From positions 178,019,021 through 178,083,020 of the forward strand of contig OY992537.1 of NCBI GenBank assembly GCA_963921195.1: 64,000 nt of DNA. Reading direction: 5' to 3'. The notes beneath the pieces were generated by a model. That model was given only the letters and a program-made list of their open reading frames with translations, was not told the DNA's origin and did no database searches. The DNA comes from Pegoplata infirma. Lineage: Eukaryota; Arthropoda; Insecta; Diptera; Anthomyiidae. How positions within the stretch are numbered: the first letter of the stretch is position 1; every line of letters starts with the position of its first letter. The translations under genes and the position numbers were made by a program. This document shows positions 11,510 to 25,732 of the stretch, piece by piece.

Positions 11510-13662
11510 GTGTGTGTTAGGGATAATGTATAGCTTAAGTACTACATATGAGAAGTTCATAGTAGTCCAAACAAGAAATTTCTTACATTTTCAGGTAAAA
11601 CTTGTTAAAAATTTAACAAAAGTTTTTTCGAATTTTTAATTATTTTCACAAGAATTTTTGAAAATTTAATAAAATTTGTTTTCAATATTATAGACTAGAT
11701 ATTTAAGTATGTATTAAAAAAGGAAAAACTGATTTTTTCCTAATTAACATCTTTTTATTGACGTTTTAGGTGGCAGATTGTGAACAATTTTCTATAAAAT
11801 ATTGACAAAATTGGGAAAATTTAATAAATTCTTTCAAAATTTTTACATAATTTTATTAAAATAACAAAATCTATCATATATTTTATGAGCTTGATAAAAA
11901 ATATTAACAAAAAAATAGTTTTTTGATTTTTGAAAATTATTTTAAAATTGACTCTATAATTGTAGATTTTCTGTATACTGGCTAACTTTTGAGGTAATAA
12001 TTTAGTTTAATTTTCGTTTTGGAAAAATTAATAAAAAATCAATTTTTAATAAAATTAAATTTGAATTAGGGAAAATTCATATAGTTTAAATTAAAAATAC
12101 TGAAAAATAACTTTATATACGAAAATTCGTTCAAAAACTCTCAAAATACGCTTTAAACTTTATCTTTGATTCTTTCCCTTATAATATAACCATTGGGTAG
12201 AATAATTATCTATAGAATTTTCTTAAAAATTTACAATAATTTGTAAAATTTGCATTAATATCATATGAATTCATTTTAAATATGAAAACATATATAATTT
12301 AATTACATTTTAAAATGTTTTGAGACAAAAAAAGTGGATTTTTGATATTCTTTTTTTTATATAATTCCTTGTTCTTATATTGGAGTTAAAATTCAACTCA
12401 TTGAACTAATTTCTAAAGAAATTTAATTGAAATTTTAAACAAAAAAAAAGATAGATTTTATTTTAAATAAATATATATTTTAAAATTACTTCAATTTCCG
12501 CCACCTAATATAAGTTTATTTGAAAATAATATACTATTGATACACAGCCTTTTATATACTTTTTCTACATATAAGAAATTTATATACGTTTTGCCGTCGG
12601 CAAACACAACTTTTTTACTTGAGTACTTTAGTATACAAAATATTACAATACATTAACACAACGTCTAAATAAATGAAAATCTATTTTATATTTATTTGTT
12701 AAACAAATTAAAGAATATAAAAAAAAAAACTAAAATTAATTTGTTTTTAAAAAATTACATTAAAAAAATAATGTCTAAACCTATGTAAGAATTATATAAA
12801 ATAAATTTTCCGACGGCAAAATTAAAATTTTTTTATTTAAATTTTGTATAAAACTCTAAAATACTTAATAAAACTCAATATTAATTTGATAATTTGAAAA
12901 ATATCAACTTTTCATAATAATTTAATGGTGAAAAAAGTTTGGCGCCAAACTTAAATTCGTGAAAATTTATGATTTTTTAATACAACTTGTACATAATATG
13001 TTTAAAGTCTACATAAAATTCTACAAAACTGCTTTTGTATTTAATAAAATGCAAAATTTAATGAAAAATAATAACAATAAATTTTCGCGCCAAATGGTTT
13101 TTACAGAAATTTTCTGAATTTATATAAAATTTTTTCCAAAACAAATTATGAAATGAAAGATTTACAATAAAAATAAAAAAATATATAATAAAATACCATA
13201 ATTTAATGGACAACACAAAAATAAAATTTTCGCGCCAAACAATTATATCTAAAAATTCTCACAATATTTTTAAAATATTATCGTATACGACCAATTTTAA
13301 TAGAACTCAACCAAATATGTTTATACTGTAGCTCAAAAATTTATTTATTTATAAAAAAAGTATTATTTTACAATTTGGCGGTAAATTCATATCACAGAAA
13401 AATCTAGTCAAACCCCTAATAAAACTTAGGTAAATATATACAAAATAAACATTTATTCTTAAAAAAAATAGTTTGGCGCCAAAATCTAGTCAAACACCTA
13501 ATAAAACTTTGGTAAATATATAAAAAATAAACATTTATTCTTAAAAAAATAATTTGGCGCCAAATTCACATTACGGAAAAATTAACTTTATTAAAGAAAA
13601 TATATAATAGAAATATTAGTTTTTGTTAAAAAAAATTATTCTCTTTTTCAAAAATATTTTGT

Positions 13663-13678
13663 GGTCCTGAAAAGGACC
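13663..13678 (-). terminator. H3 histone 3' stem-loop (unit C)
   Basis: GGTCCTTTTCAGGACC on the minus strand, with GAAAAAGAGA downstream. Confidence 0.95.
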
Positions 13679-13726
13679 GATTGTTTGAAAAGATGTGGGT
13701 ATTTCTAGCTGATGAAATGTTGTAAT

Positions 13727-14745
<1,019 letters not shown>

Positions 14746-14796
14746 ATTTTATGGAAAAATAACAAAAAAATATCGACAAATTTTAAAAAAACAATC

Positions 14797-14812
14797 GGTC
14801 CTTTTCAGGACC
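14797..14812 (+). terminator. H4 histone 3' stem-loop (unit C)
   Basis: GGTCCTTTTCAGGACC with AAAAGAGA downstream. Confidence 0.95.
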
Positions 14813-16478
14813 ACAAAAACTTTTTTAAAAGAGATTTTACTTGTTTTAAATTATACCATTTTTTTTTTTTTAGAAATTTATTTTATTTTCAAAAAATTTT
14901 AATAATGATGAATTGAATATTTTTTAATTTTTTGTTGAAAGCCTTTGTAAATTACTTGGAAATATAATAAAAAAATAAAATTTTTGGCGCGAAAAATATA
15001 TTTTTCATTATTTTTTATTTTTTTTTATGTATAAATTTATTTAAAAGAAGAAAAAAAACATATAGGACAATTTTTGTTAATTTTTTTGTTTTATTCTTTT
15101 AAAAGAATACATGATTATTGATAAATTAAATTTTTTGTTAATGTCTTTGTATTTTTTGGAATTTTAATTTCTCAAGAATTTATTTTTACTTAATATAGAT
15201 TTTTTTGGCGCGAAAAATTATATCTGTGGTAACATTTAAGTTCTAGACATTTTCTTGTTATATTTTTGATAAATATAATCATACACACACAAACAAATCT
15301 AAATTTCATAAAAACTCCACCAGCAATGCTATGTACTTAAGTACATTAAAAAAACAACAAAAACATCCCTCCATAAACTAAATAAAATGAATGCTTTCAA
15401 ATAACTCTACATACATACACATGTATGTGCGTATACACAAACGCCATATGCATACAACAAAAAGAAAATCTATAACAAAGCGTACGATCTTTTGTTGTTT
15501 TTTTTTTAAAGGCAGATGTATCATACATGTATAAAGATGTTTAGAAGAAAAATAAAGAATATTAATTAAATCCTATATGAAAAATTCATGTCTAAGAAAA
15601 CAATTTTATATAATAAATGAACATTGTCTTCTTATAAAATAATCAAATAAATAATTTAATAAAAAAAAATTTAATTTTGTCATAAAGTTATATAGAGAAA
15701 AAATAAATACTAAAAAAAAGTAATAATCTTTTTAATTTTTTTCTAAATTTCTATACATATAAATATTTTTTAAAATAATAAAAAAAAATATCTAAAGAAA
15801 AGCAATTCTTTGTGTTACTTTAAAAATATTAATTTAAAACTACTTCATTTTTTACTACTGTACATTTTAACTCACATTGAAAAAAAAAAACAACAACATC
15901 AACAACTAACAGAACTGGTTTCACTATACAATCGTACACACAAATTAAACGAAAATATTCGTATAATACACACACACACAATCACACACACACAACAAAG
16001 AAAATCTATAACACAGCAAAAGTACAATAATTTGTTGTTGATTTTTTTTTTAGTTGGAACAAATGGAGTTTTTTTACTGATTTTTTGCGCGCCAACATTT
16101 TTTTTTATATCTAATGATGATAATTGAATTAAAAAAAGAGAAAAATTGATTTATTAAAAAAGAAAAAAATTTGTTCAGTAAAAAAAATAACTACATGCAA
16201 TATATATTTTTCGCGCCCAAAAAAAAAAAAAAACTAAGAATATTTTTTGGAATTTTATTGAAAAATTTAAACTGGAAAAAAAAATTTCGCGCCAAAAAAA
16301 AAAATATATTTATGAATTTTTTTTTTTTAATATTTAAAGAAAAATTTCAGTTAAAGAAAAAAGTAATTTTTTCTGGCGCCAAAAAAATTGTATGTTATAA
16401 ATAAGTTTTTTTTTTTATTTAATGTAAAAAATAATTGTAGTTTATGAAAATTTGTTCTCTTTTTTAAAAATAATTTGT

Positions 16479-16494
16479 CGTCCTGAAAAGGACG
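16479..16494 (-). terminator. H2A histone 3' stem-loop (unit C)
   Basis: CGTCCTTTTCAGGACG on the minus strand, with the C-G closing pair. Confidence 0.92.
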
Positions 16495-16553
16495 GATTGT
16501 TTTTAATACGATGGTCTGTAGATAATATGTTTTTCGAATTTTTAGTTGTATAT

Positions 16554-17208
<655 letters not shown>

Positions 17209-17580
17209 ATGCCTCCTAAAGCAAGTGGTAAAGCAACCAAAAAGGCTGGTAAAGCTACAAAGAATATTACCAAAACTGACAAGACCAGAAGGAAGAAGCG
17301 TAAGGAATCTTATGCCATCTACATTTACAAAGTATTGAAACAAGTACATCCAGATACTGGTATTTCTTCAAAGGCCATGAGTATCATGAACAGTTTTGTT
17401 AATGATATTTTTGAACGTATTGCTGCTGAAGCATCTCGTTTGGCTCAATACAACAAACGTTCTACCATCACCAGTCGGGAAATTCAAACTGCTGTCCGTC
17501 TATTGTTGCCCGGTGAATTGGCTAAGCACGCTGTTAGTGAAGGTACTAAAGCCGTCACCAAATATACCAGTTCCAAGTAA
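17209..17580 (+). CDS. His2B: Histone H2B (unit C)
   Basis: Complete 123-aa H2B, identical to unit B. The upstream in-frame GTG at 17161 is not taken as a start. Confidence 0.99.
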   Translation: MPPKASGKATKKAGKATKNITKTDKTRRKKRKESYAIYIYKVLKQVHPDTGISSKAMSIMNSFVNDIFERIAAEASRLAQYNKRSTITSREIQTAVRLLLPGELAKHAVSEGTKAVTKYTSSK

Positions 17581-17618
17581 ATTGATAACAACCAACTACT
17601 GCGTAAAATTGTATAAAA

Positions 17619-17634
17619 GGCCCTTTTCAGGGCC
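17619..17634 (+). terminator. H2B histone 3' stem-loop (unit C)
   Basis: GGCCCTTTTCAGGGCC with AAAAAAGAGA downstream. Confidence 0.95.
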
Positions 17635-17732
17635 ACAAAATGAATTAAAAAAGAGATTTTACTTGTTTTGCTAGACTAACGTTTTTTGTTGTTTTCTGTG
17701 GGGTTTTTTCGCGCCAAAAATTTTTAAATATC

Positions 17733-17773
<41 letters not shown>

Positions 17774-18552
17774 TGAATGAAAAAAAAGAGAAAAATAAAT
17801 TACGTCGAATAAAGTTGTTTTTTTTTTTAATTTAACAATTTTTTTTTCGCGCCAAGAAAAATTGTTTTTTTTTTCTGTGGAATTGATTATTTTGTCCAAA
17901 AAATTTAAAAATCTGGCATCATTTTGTTGACTTATGTGCGCTTCTCATAACATCGAATGCTCAGGAGATAGAATCATTACTATAAAAAGTCGTCCCCCGA
18001 CGGCAAAGAGAAAAAGAAAAAAATATTAATGAAAATAAGGTGAAAAATTGCTTTATGATGAATGAATAAAGAAGAAGAAAAAAAAAATCAAAATATAATT
18101 GAATAAAAAAACTATTACTTTTTTTTCGAGCCACAAAAAATTTTAATGAATTTTTTTTTTAATTTTAAAGAAAAAACATTAAAAATGTGTATTTATGAAT
18201 AATTTTTGTTTTAATTTTATTTTTTGTTTAAATTTTATAAAAAAAAATTTTCGCGCCAAAAGAAGAATTTTAAAGAAAAAACAATTGAATCAAAAAAAAA
18301 ATGTTTATTTTGCGCCAAAAAAAATATTTATGAATATTTTAATTTTAAAAATCGCGCCAAATAAAAAATATTAATATTATATATCTTTTAATTTTTTTTT
18401 TAATTTTAAGAAAAATTATATTTAATTAAATAAAAAAATCTTTTCGCGCCAAAAAAGATATGAAATAATTGTTTCTTCTTAACTTTAAAGAACCTTTAAA
18501 GAAAAAATCATAAAAAATATGAAAAAAATGGGCGAAAATTCTTGAAAATTGA

Positions 18553-21063
18553 TTTTTTTTATTTTTTGCGCGCCAAAAATATAAAATAAATGAAATTTTT
18601 GTAAAATTTAAAAAAATCATAACAGTAAGAAAATTATAGTAAAATCGTCAAAAAATACTAAAAAAATTGGGAATTTTAAAAAATAGAGATTTTTGCGCGC
18701 ATAAAATATGTAAGAAAGACAAATTTAAAAAAAAAATAAGAAAAATTTTGGTAAATTGGACAAAAAATTACTGAAAAATAGGGAATTTTTAAAAATTTAG
18801 ATTTTTGCGCGCCAAAAACATAAATAATAAATACAAATTTTTAAGAATCTTAAAAATAATAGTAAAATCGGCGAATATTACTGAAAAATCAAGAATTTTA
18901 GTTTTTTTATACTTTTTTTTGCGCGCCAAAAATATAAACTAAATGAAAATTAAAAAAAATAAGAACTGTAGTAAAATCGACGAAAAATTACTTAAAAATA
19001 AGGAATTTTTAAAAATAGAGATTTTTGTGCACCAAAAATACATAATAAATAAAAATTTAAAAAAATAATAGTAAAATCGGCGAAAATGACTGATAAATTG
19101 AGAATTTTTATTTTTTGCGCGCCAAAAATGTATAATAAATAAAAATTTTGTAAAATTTAAAAAACTCGCAAAAGTAAGAAAGTTTTAAGTAAAATCGGCG
19201 AAAAATTAGTTAAAAATTGAAAAAATTTAAAAATGGAGATTTTTACGCGCCAAATTAAAAAATTAGTGAAAATTTAAAAAAAAAAATCATGAAAAAACTA
19301 GTAAAATCGGCCAAAATTACTAAAAATAGAGTTTTTATTTTTTGCGCGCCAAAAATGTATAATGAATTAAAATTTTCAAAAAATCCTACAAAATAGGAAA
19401 ATAATATAGTAAAATTGGCGAAAAACTAGTGAAATTTTGGAAAATTTTTAAAAATAGAGATTTTGCGCGCCAAAATATAAAATGAAAATAAATTTCAAAA
19501 AATTATAAAAAACCTGTAAAATAGGAGAAAATTACTAAAAAAATTGAGAATTTTTATTTTTACGCGCCAAAAAAGTATAATAAATTTAAATTTTGTAAAA
19601 TTTACAAAAAATCCTAAAAATTAGGAAAAAATATAGTAAAATCGGCGAAAAATTTGTAAAATATTAGAAAATTTTAAAAATAGAGATTTTTGCGCGCCAA
19701 AAGAAAAAATAAATTTAAATTTAAAAAAATCGTAAAAAAACTAGTAAAATAGGAGAAAATTACTAAAAAAATTGAGAATTGTTTTTTTTTACGCGCCAAA
19801 AAAGTAAAATAAATTAAAATTTTGTAAAATTTACAAAAAATCATAAAACGTAGGAAAAAATATAGTAAAATTGGCGAAAAATTAGTGAAATATTGGAAAA
19901 TTTAAAAAAATAGAGATTTTTGCGCGCCAAAAGAAAAAATATATTAAAATTTAAAAAAATTGTAAAAAACTAGTAAAATAGGAGAAAATTAATAAAAAAA
20001 ATAGAATTTTTATTTTTTACGCGCCAAAAAAGTATAATAAATTTAAATTTTGTAAAATTTACAAAAAATCATAAAAAGTAGGAAAAAATATAGTAAAATT
20101 GGCGAAAAATTAGTGAAATATTGGAAAATTTAAAAAAATAGAGTTTTTTGCGCGCCAAAAGAAAAAATATATTAAAATTTAAAAAAATTGTAAAAAACTA
20201 GTAAAATAGGAGAAAATTAATAAGAAAATAGAATTTTTATTTTTTACGCGCCAAAAAAGTATAATAAATTTAAATTTTGTAAAATTTACAAAAAATCATA
20301 AAAAGTAGGAAAAAATATAGTAAAATTGGCGAAAAATTAGTGAAATATTGGAAAATTTTTAAAAATACAGATTTTTTGCGCGCCAAAAATATAAAATAAA
20401 TAAAAATTTCAAAAAATCATAAGAAAAAATAATAAAACCGGCGAAAATGACTGAAAAATTGAGAATTCTTATTTTTACGCATCAAAAATGTATAAAAAAA
20501 ATAAAATTTTTGTAAAATTTACAAAAAAATCCTAAAAATTAAGAAAAATTATAGTAAAATCGAAAAAAATTGTGAAAAATTGGAAAAATAAAGATTTTTG
20601 CGCGCCAAAAAATACAAAAATTTCAAAAAATCGTTAAAAAAAAAGTAAAATCGACAAAAATTACTTAAAAAAATTGGGAATATGGATAATAAATTAAAAT
20701 TTTTACAAAATTTAAAAAAATCCTAGAAAGTAGGAAAAATTATAGTTAAATCGGTGAAAAAAAATTAGTGAAAAATTTTAAAAATAGAGATTTTTGCGCG
20801 CCAAAAATATAAAAATTTAAAAAAATAGTAAAATCGGAAATTACTGAAAAATACCTAAAAAGTAGGAAAAATTATTGTTAAATCGGTAGAAAATGAGTGA
20901 AAATTGAAAAAGTTTTAAATATTTTTTTTGCGCGCCAAAAATATATAATAAATAAAATTTAAAAAAAAATCATAAAAAAAATGTAAAATCGGTGAAAAAT
21001 TACTGAAAATTAAGAATTTTATTTTTTTTTTATAATTTTTAAGCGCAAAAAATATATCATTTA
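18553..21063. repeat. GCGCGCC tandem subrepeat array (unit C)
   Basis: Same monomer order as unit B; first core at 18568-18574. Confidence 0.9.
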
Positions 21064-21328
21064 TGAAAAATTAAATTGAAAAAATTGGAAATTTCACAAA
21101 ATAGTAAAAAAAAATTAAGGAAATTTATAAAAATTTCGTACTACAGAGAAAATTGAACAAAATTTTAACAAAAATTATAAAAAATACTGAAAAATTTAGA
21201 AATTTCAGAAAAAAATAATAAAAAATATTAAAACTGGAAAAATCATTGGAAAAAATTTGTAAATTTATAATAAAAAAAAAATGATGAATTGAAAAGTTAC
21301 TAGGAAAACAAACTAAAAAATCTACATT

Positions 21329-21361
21329 GCCGACGGCAAAACACTATTATTTGCCGTCGGC
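21329..21361. repeat. GCCGACGGC inverted repeat (unit C)
   Basis: Perfect 12-bp arms and 9-nt loop, as in unit B. Confidence 0.85.
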
Positions 21362-21639
21362 TAATTTAAGAAGAAAAAATATATATAAACTACAAAAGTA
21401 CTTACTTCATAGGTAGAAAATAACTCTTGAGTGTTAAATATTTGACGCACTTTCAATTTTGTACTATATAATCTAAATTTTACCTAATTTGTTTATTTAC
21501 GTTATTCTTTTATGATACCCAACTTGTGTTTTGGCGACGGCAATTTAACTAATTTATATATTTTTTCCTAGAAATTGTATTTTATAGGTAGACAAAATAA
21601 GTTTAATGTTATTTAATCTCTTTTTTGTAAATATTTTGT

Positions 21640-21655
21640 AGCCCTGAAAAGGGCT
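21640..21655 (-). terminator. H1 histone 3' stem-loop (unit C)
   Basis: AGCCCTTTTCAGGGCT on the minus strand. Confidence 0.93.
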
Positions 21656-21725
21656 GTTTAGATAAATAAATCTTTTTTCGAATATCGAAAATAATTTGTT
21701 TTTCAAAAAACAATTTTGAAAAAAT

Positions 21726-22373
21726 TTACTTTTTAGCGGCTTTTTTGGCAGCTGGCTTCTTTGCTGGAGCAGCCTTTTTAGCTGGTTTGGCAGCAGCAGT
21801 TTTTGCCTTGGGTGCCTTTGGTTTAGTAGCGGGTGCTTTTTTGACGGCTGCTGGTTTTGCTTTAGCTGGTGCCTTTTTGGCGGCAGGTTTTGCTTTAGCT
21901 GCAGTCTTTTTGGCGGCAGATGGTTTCTTTGCAGCGACAGCCTTTTTAGTGGCGGCGGCCTTCTTCTTTTTCTCACCAGCAGCAGCAGTCTTTTTCTTAG
22001 CAGCAGCAGCTTTTGCTACCTTTGGTTTGGAATCTTTGGCTGACAATTTGAATGAACCAGAAGCACCCTTACCTTTAGTTTGAATCAATTTTCCACTGGC
22101 AACAGAACTGACCAAATATTTTTTGATGAAAGGAGCCAATTTTTGGGCATCTACCTTATATGTACTGACAAGGTATTTCTTAATGGCTTGAATTGATGAA
22201 CCACCACGTTCTTTCAAGGTATTAATGGCAGCATCTACCATTACTTGAGTTGTTGGATGAGATGGAGTAGCGGATGGTTTCTTTGCCTTGGGAGTGGCGG
22301 CAGCTTTTTTACCCTTCTTCTCGGCAGCTGGAGCAGCAGCAACTGGACTTTCAACAACAGCAGAATCTGACAT
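21726..22373 (-). CDS. His1: Histone H1 with retrotransposon at its promoter (unit C)
   Basis: Complete 215-aa H1 with Pro174. The coding region, leader and TATA-like box are intact, but a 5.1-kb retrotransposon begins 74 nt upstream of the ATG, directly behind the TATA-like box, so all further upstream sequence is displaced by 5 kb. Whether this copy is still expressed cannot be told from sequence. Confidence 0.98.
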   Translation of the reverse strand: MSDSAVVESPVAAAPAAEKKGKKAAATPKAKKPSATPSHPTTQVMVDAAINTLKERGGSSIQAIKKYLVSTYKVDAQKLAPFIKKYLVSSVASGKLIQTKGKGASGSFKLSAKDSKPKVAKAAAAKKKTAAAGEKKKKAAATKKAVAAKKPSAAKKTAAKAKPAAKKAPAKAKPAAVKKAPATKPKAPKAKTAAAKPAKKAAPAKKPAAKKAAKK

Positions 22374-22427
22374 GTTTACTTTAATTTTATTTCACTTGAA
22401 CACTTTTTAAACACAATTTGTATAGCA

Positions 22428-22437
22428 CTTATATTTT
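22428..22437 (-). promoter_or_regulatory. H1 TATA-like box abutting insertion (unit C)
   Basis: AAAATATAAG on the minus strand. Its upstream edge overlaps the 11-bp target duplication by two bases, so the core box survives. Confidence 0.5.
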
Positions 22438-22446
22438 GTGTGTGTT
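22436..22446. repeat. Target-site duplication, left copy
   Basis: TTGTGTGTGTT, present once in units A, B and F at the same place. Confidence 0.9.
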
Positions 22447-22783
22447 TCAATTCAATTCAATTCATTTATTTTCCATATATTATTCTATTTACATGTTTCT
22501 TAAACTACTATTATTATATTCTAATTTTTCCCTGCGTACTTTGTACTTATTTAGGACTTATTCTATTATTTTAAATATAAATTACATCTAATAAACACTC
22601 TCTTATTTCAATTTTCTACATTCGTTAAAATTCCCCAAAAAAGGAATTAAAAAGGGATTCACTCTTGTCATAGGCTTACGAACTAAGGAAAACTTAAATA
22701 GTAACTTACAAACTAGCTTACTAACTATAATAAAAAATAAAAATAAAGTATAAGGAAAACTATTTACAAAAGATAAGCCAAGC

Positions 22784-25732
22784 CTATTGCTCGGTGTTAT
22801 ACACCAGATCACTAATGTCCAGGGTATTCACTCTCCTATGATAGAATAAGAGGCCAGACTCCCCATACAGAAGATTCCCACCCCTCAAGGTAAGGAGGTC
22901 CACTGGAGACAAATATCTCCGACTCCTCACCATTTCAATATCCCTCACATGATCAAAACACCCTCCTACGAGTTGGTTCTCCAGAGTCCCAGCCCTCTCA
23001 AGAAATCTGACAGCAGATTCCATTAAATGGACATCGATCCTGTCGAAGTCCACACTAGCGTATATAGCCCTGCAGCTCGGCCTACGGAAGACCCCGTCTG
23101 GTCCCCTCACCGGCCTCAGTCCAACGCACGCAGCCAGTATCCGCCTCTCCCATATCCTAAGCCTTTCCATCTGGTGAGACGAAATCGCAAACCAAACTGG
23201 AAAGGCATAGGATATGAGGGGTCTTATGATCTGGCGATATATCAACAACTTTACCCTGGTGCTAAGGCCAGTCCTTCTCCCTAAAAGCTTATGGTACATA
23301 CAATACACCCGCTTCACCTTCTGCAATATATAATCTATATGCCTATAGTATTCAAAGTTCTCATGGAAAATTACGCCAAGGTATTTCATCCTATCAGAAA
23401 CCCTCAAAATATTGTCACCCACCCTTAAGACCGGTACAAAACCCCTCGCATTGGGATAAAGGCGACCACGCCTACCCTTAAAAATAACACACTCCGTCTT
23501 ACTTACGTTCAATTTCAGACGCCATTTCACAAAATATGCATTTAACCTACCTAAGTAGTCATTCAGTCTGTCATTTGTAGTCCTCGCCCTTGGCCCAGTC
23601 GAAGCCACAAGAATGTCATCTGCGTACATTAGAAGCAGATCGCCCTCAGCAGGTTGGGGTATATCAGACACAAAGATGTTATACAACACTGGGCCTAACA
23701 AGGATCCCTGTGGGACCCCTGCCATAACACTCTTTGCATCTGACAATACACCACCCACCTTAACCCTGAAACTTCTATCATTTAAAAAGTCTGCGACAAT
23801 CCTACACGTATTCCTGTCAAAGCCCATTCTCAACATTTTATACAAAATTCCGTCCTGCCACGCCGTATCGAACGCTTTCGAAAAATCTAGGCTAACCGCT
23901 ATCGTAGCATACCTTTTATTTAGTCCATTAGTCACGTAATCTGAAAGGACGGTCAGGGCATGCGAAGTGGAATGTCCACCCCTAAAGCCAAATTGACAAT
24001 CCTTTAAAATATCTCCATCGGATATTCTGTCACGAATCCTGCTCAAAACAAAGTATTCGAATAATTTACCAAACGCTGATAAAAGGGATATTGGCCTATA
24101 GCTTCCACTTTGTCCAGGATCTGATCCTGGTTTCAAAATAGGAACTATTAAGGCCTCCCTCCAAGCTTTCGGAAAATATCCGATATTAATACAGTGATTG
24201 AACAGGATTGTAAGAAAAGTCCATGTCGCTGTGTCCGTCCGTCTCAAAACGATGTCAGGCACTCCATCCTTACCACTAGATTTCCTATTCGCTCTCCTCT
24301 TCAGAGCATCTCTCACGTCCAAGGGTCGTATAAACCCAAAACTTCCTGAGCCCGAATTGTCACCAAGGACATTACCGTCCGCTGATACGTTACCACCGAA
24401 ATTCGTCAGTGGTGTCCTATCACGTAGTATTGAAATTTCCCTTTGAATGGTCTCGTTAAAAGAGTCAGTGCGTAATACACCACCCCCCCTGTGAACCTCG
24501 TAGAAGTGATCAGCCAAAACTCCAGCCTTTCCAACGTCAGTTGATACCACAGTACCACCAGACGCTTTCAATTCGGCGATTGCCGTCCTCCCCCGCAGAC
24601 CCGCAGCCGATTTCACATTCCGAAAGGTTCTTTGGTTAAGTCGTATTTTCTGTAAGTAATCTGTCCAATATCCCTCTTCATATACCGCAATGGCCCCCTG
24701 AATTATCCTATCCAAATTCCTTATATCCGCCTTGAGAATACTTTTTCTCCCAGGGTCACCGGTTCTCTGTAACGTTCGTCTTATGGTTTTCTTTCCCGCG
24801 ATCAGGTTCAAAATATTTGGGGGAAGCCTCAATAGACCCCTGTTGCCCGATGGCACTTTTGGAATTGCACGAGCCATAGCATCGCGAAATTCCGTATCCA
24901 TCGAGGCAATACACTCATCAATCTCACTCTCTGTCACATTCCGGTTTAATGGAAGTTGACAAGAAGCGAGTTTTTGAGCCAGAATACTATTGAAGAGTCC
25001 CCTGTTCATTCCGTCAAAATCATATAATTTGGGAGGATCCCTCCTTATATAACCCCCTGTTACGATCCTTACCTCCACCGCACGATGGTCCGATTCATAA
25101 TCATGAGTTTTAAGACCCACACCGGGTGTTGAATCCAGTGTAATGTCCATAGAACCCATGAATATGTCGATATACGAAGAGAACGTTTGAGATGTCCGCG
25201 TCGGTCCGTCTGTGGGGTAAATGTCCATATTTGGACTAGTCAAAAGAAATTCCCGCAAATTGCGTCCGCTTGGATTGGTAAATGTCCCACCCCAATGTGG
25301 GTGTTTAGCATTCAGATCCGCTCCCACAATAACCCCGCCACGAGTCGACAAGTCCAAAATCGGATCAAGGTCCGATAGTGACAGAGTGTCCTGTGGGCGC
25401 AAATACATGGCCACCACCGTTATCGTGGTACCATTTGCCCTTTTCAAACGAATAGCAGTATTCTCAATCCTACCAGTATCAATTATCACCCTATCACAGT
25501 CCATATTTTCCCTAACGAGTATAGCAGTCCCCCCTCCAAGTCCGTTAAGTCTATTCTGTCTAAAAGTCACATACCCCCCAAAGTCCAGTTTATGCCTTGG
25601 TGACAATTTGTGCTCAGCAATCAATAAGATGTCGGGTTTACGTCTGTCCAAAAATAATTTTAAATAATATCTCCTATGTCTTGAGATAATAGAGTTTACG
25701 TTTATAAAAATACATTTTATCGAATTAGCCAT
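22784..25732 (-). CDS. Retrotransposon ORF2: APE endonuclease and reverse transcriptase
   Basis: 982 aa. Residues 1-225 are an APE-type endonuclease that nicks the target: NVNS (11-14), AEHK with Glu40, GADLNAKHPHWG (137-148), SYIDIF (186-191) and SDHRAVE (214-220). Reverse transcriptase occupies about 500-780: SYRPISLL (544-551), FGFRGGHST (581-589), LDFSKAFD (615-622), GVPQGSLLGP (672-681), the catalytic YADD (703-706), and NVSKTE (742-747). The C-terminal 180 residues include the conserved thumb-like WERRILAACVGL (861-872). All catalytic motifs are present and there is no stop, so it may be functional. It starts at an ATG that overlaps the end of ORF1 by 8 nt. Confidence 0.96.
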   Translation of the reverse strand: MANSIKCIFINVNSIISRHRRYYLKLFLDRRKPDILLIAEHKLSPRHKLDFGGYVTFRQNRLNGLGGGTAILVRENMDCDRVIIDTGRIENTAIRLKRANGTTITVVAMYLRPQDTLSLSDLDPILDLSTRGGVIVGADLNAKHPHWGGTFTNPSGRNLREFLLTSPNMDIYPTDGPTRTSQTFSSYIDIFMGSMDITLDSTPGVGLKTHDYESDHRAVEVRIVTGGYIRRDPPKLYDFDGMNRGLFNSILAQKLASCQLPLNRNVTESEIDECIASMDTEFRDAMARAIPKVPSGNRGLLRLPPNILNLIAGKKTIRRTLQRTGDPGRKSILKADIRNLDRIIQGAIAVYEEGYWTDYLQKIRLNQRTFRNVKSAAGLRGRTAIAELKASGGTVVSTDVGKAGVLADHFYEVHRGGGVLRTDSFNETIQREISILRDRTPLTNFGGNVSADGNVLGDNSGSGSFGFIRPLDVRDALKRRANRKSSGKDGVPDIVLRRTDTATWTFLTILFNHCINIGYFPKAWREALIVPILKPGSDPGQSGSYRPISLLSAFGKLFEYFVLSRIRDRISDGDILKDCQFGFRGGHSTSHALTVLSDYVTNGLNKRYATIAVSLDFSKAFDTAWQDGILYKMLRMGFDRNTCRIVADFLNDRSFRVKVGGVLSDAKSVMAGVPQGSLLGPVLYNIFVSDIPQPAEGDLLLMYADDILVASTGPRARTTNDRLNDYLGRLNAYFVKWRLKLNVSKTECVIFKGRRGRLYPNARGFVPVLRVGDNILRVSDRMKYLGVIFHENFEYYRHIDYILQKVKRVYCMYHKLLGRRTGLSTRVKLLIYRQIIRPLISYAFPVWFAISSHQMERLRIWERRILAACVGLRPVRGPDGVFRRPSCRAIYASVDFDRIDVHLMESAVRFLERAGTLENQLVGGCFDHVRDIEMVRSRRYLSPVDLLTLRGGNLLYGESGLLFYHRRVNTLDISDLVYNTEQ

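Larger units (their letters stand above)
11446..13726. other. H1-H3 intergenic spacer (B/C)
   Basis: Same length (2281 bp) as the A/B spacer and I see no difference by eye. It includes the H1 TATA-like box (minus strand, 11500-11509) and an undisturbed TTGTGTGTGTTAGGG just upstream of it, which is the empty-site version of the retrotransposon target in unit C. Confidence 0.9.
14746..16553. other. H4-H2A intergenic spacer (unit C)
   Basis: 1808 bp, matching unit B in length and content. It provides the uninterrupted version of the site that carries the 1.85-kb insertion in unit D (around 15247-15430). Confidence 0.9.
17581..21725. other. H2B-H1 intergenic spacer (unit C)
   Basis: 4145 bp; close to unit B. 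The main differences are a longer (ATG)13 run at 17733-17771 and several small changes at 17805-17935. The rest, including the tandem array, follows unit B with only homopolymer-length differences. Confidence 0.9.

Noticed and set aside
25221..25667. 148-aa frame on the plus strand inside the retrotransposon
   Set aside because: Antisense of the ORF2 endonuclease region, with no recognisable family features.
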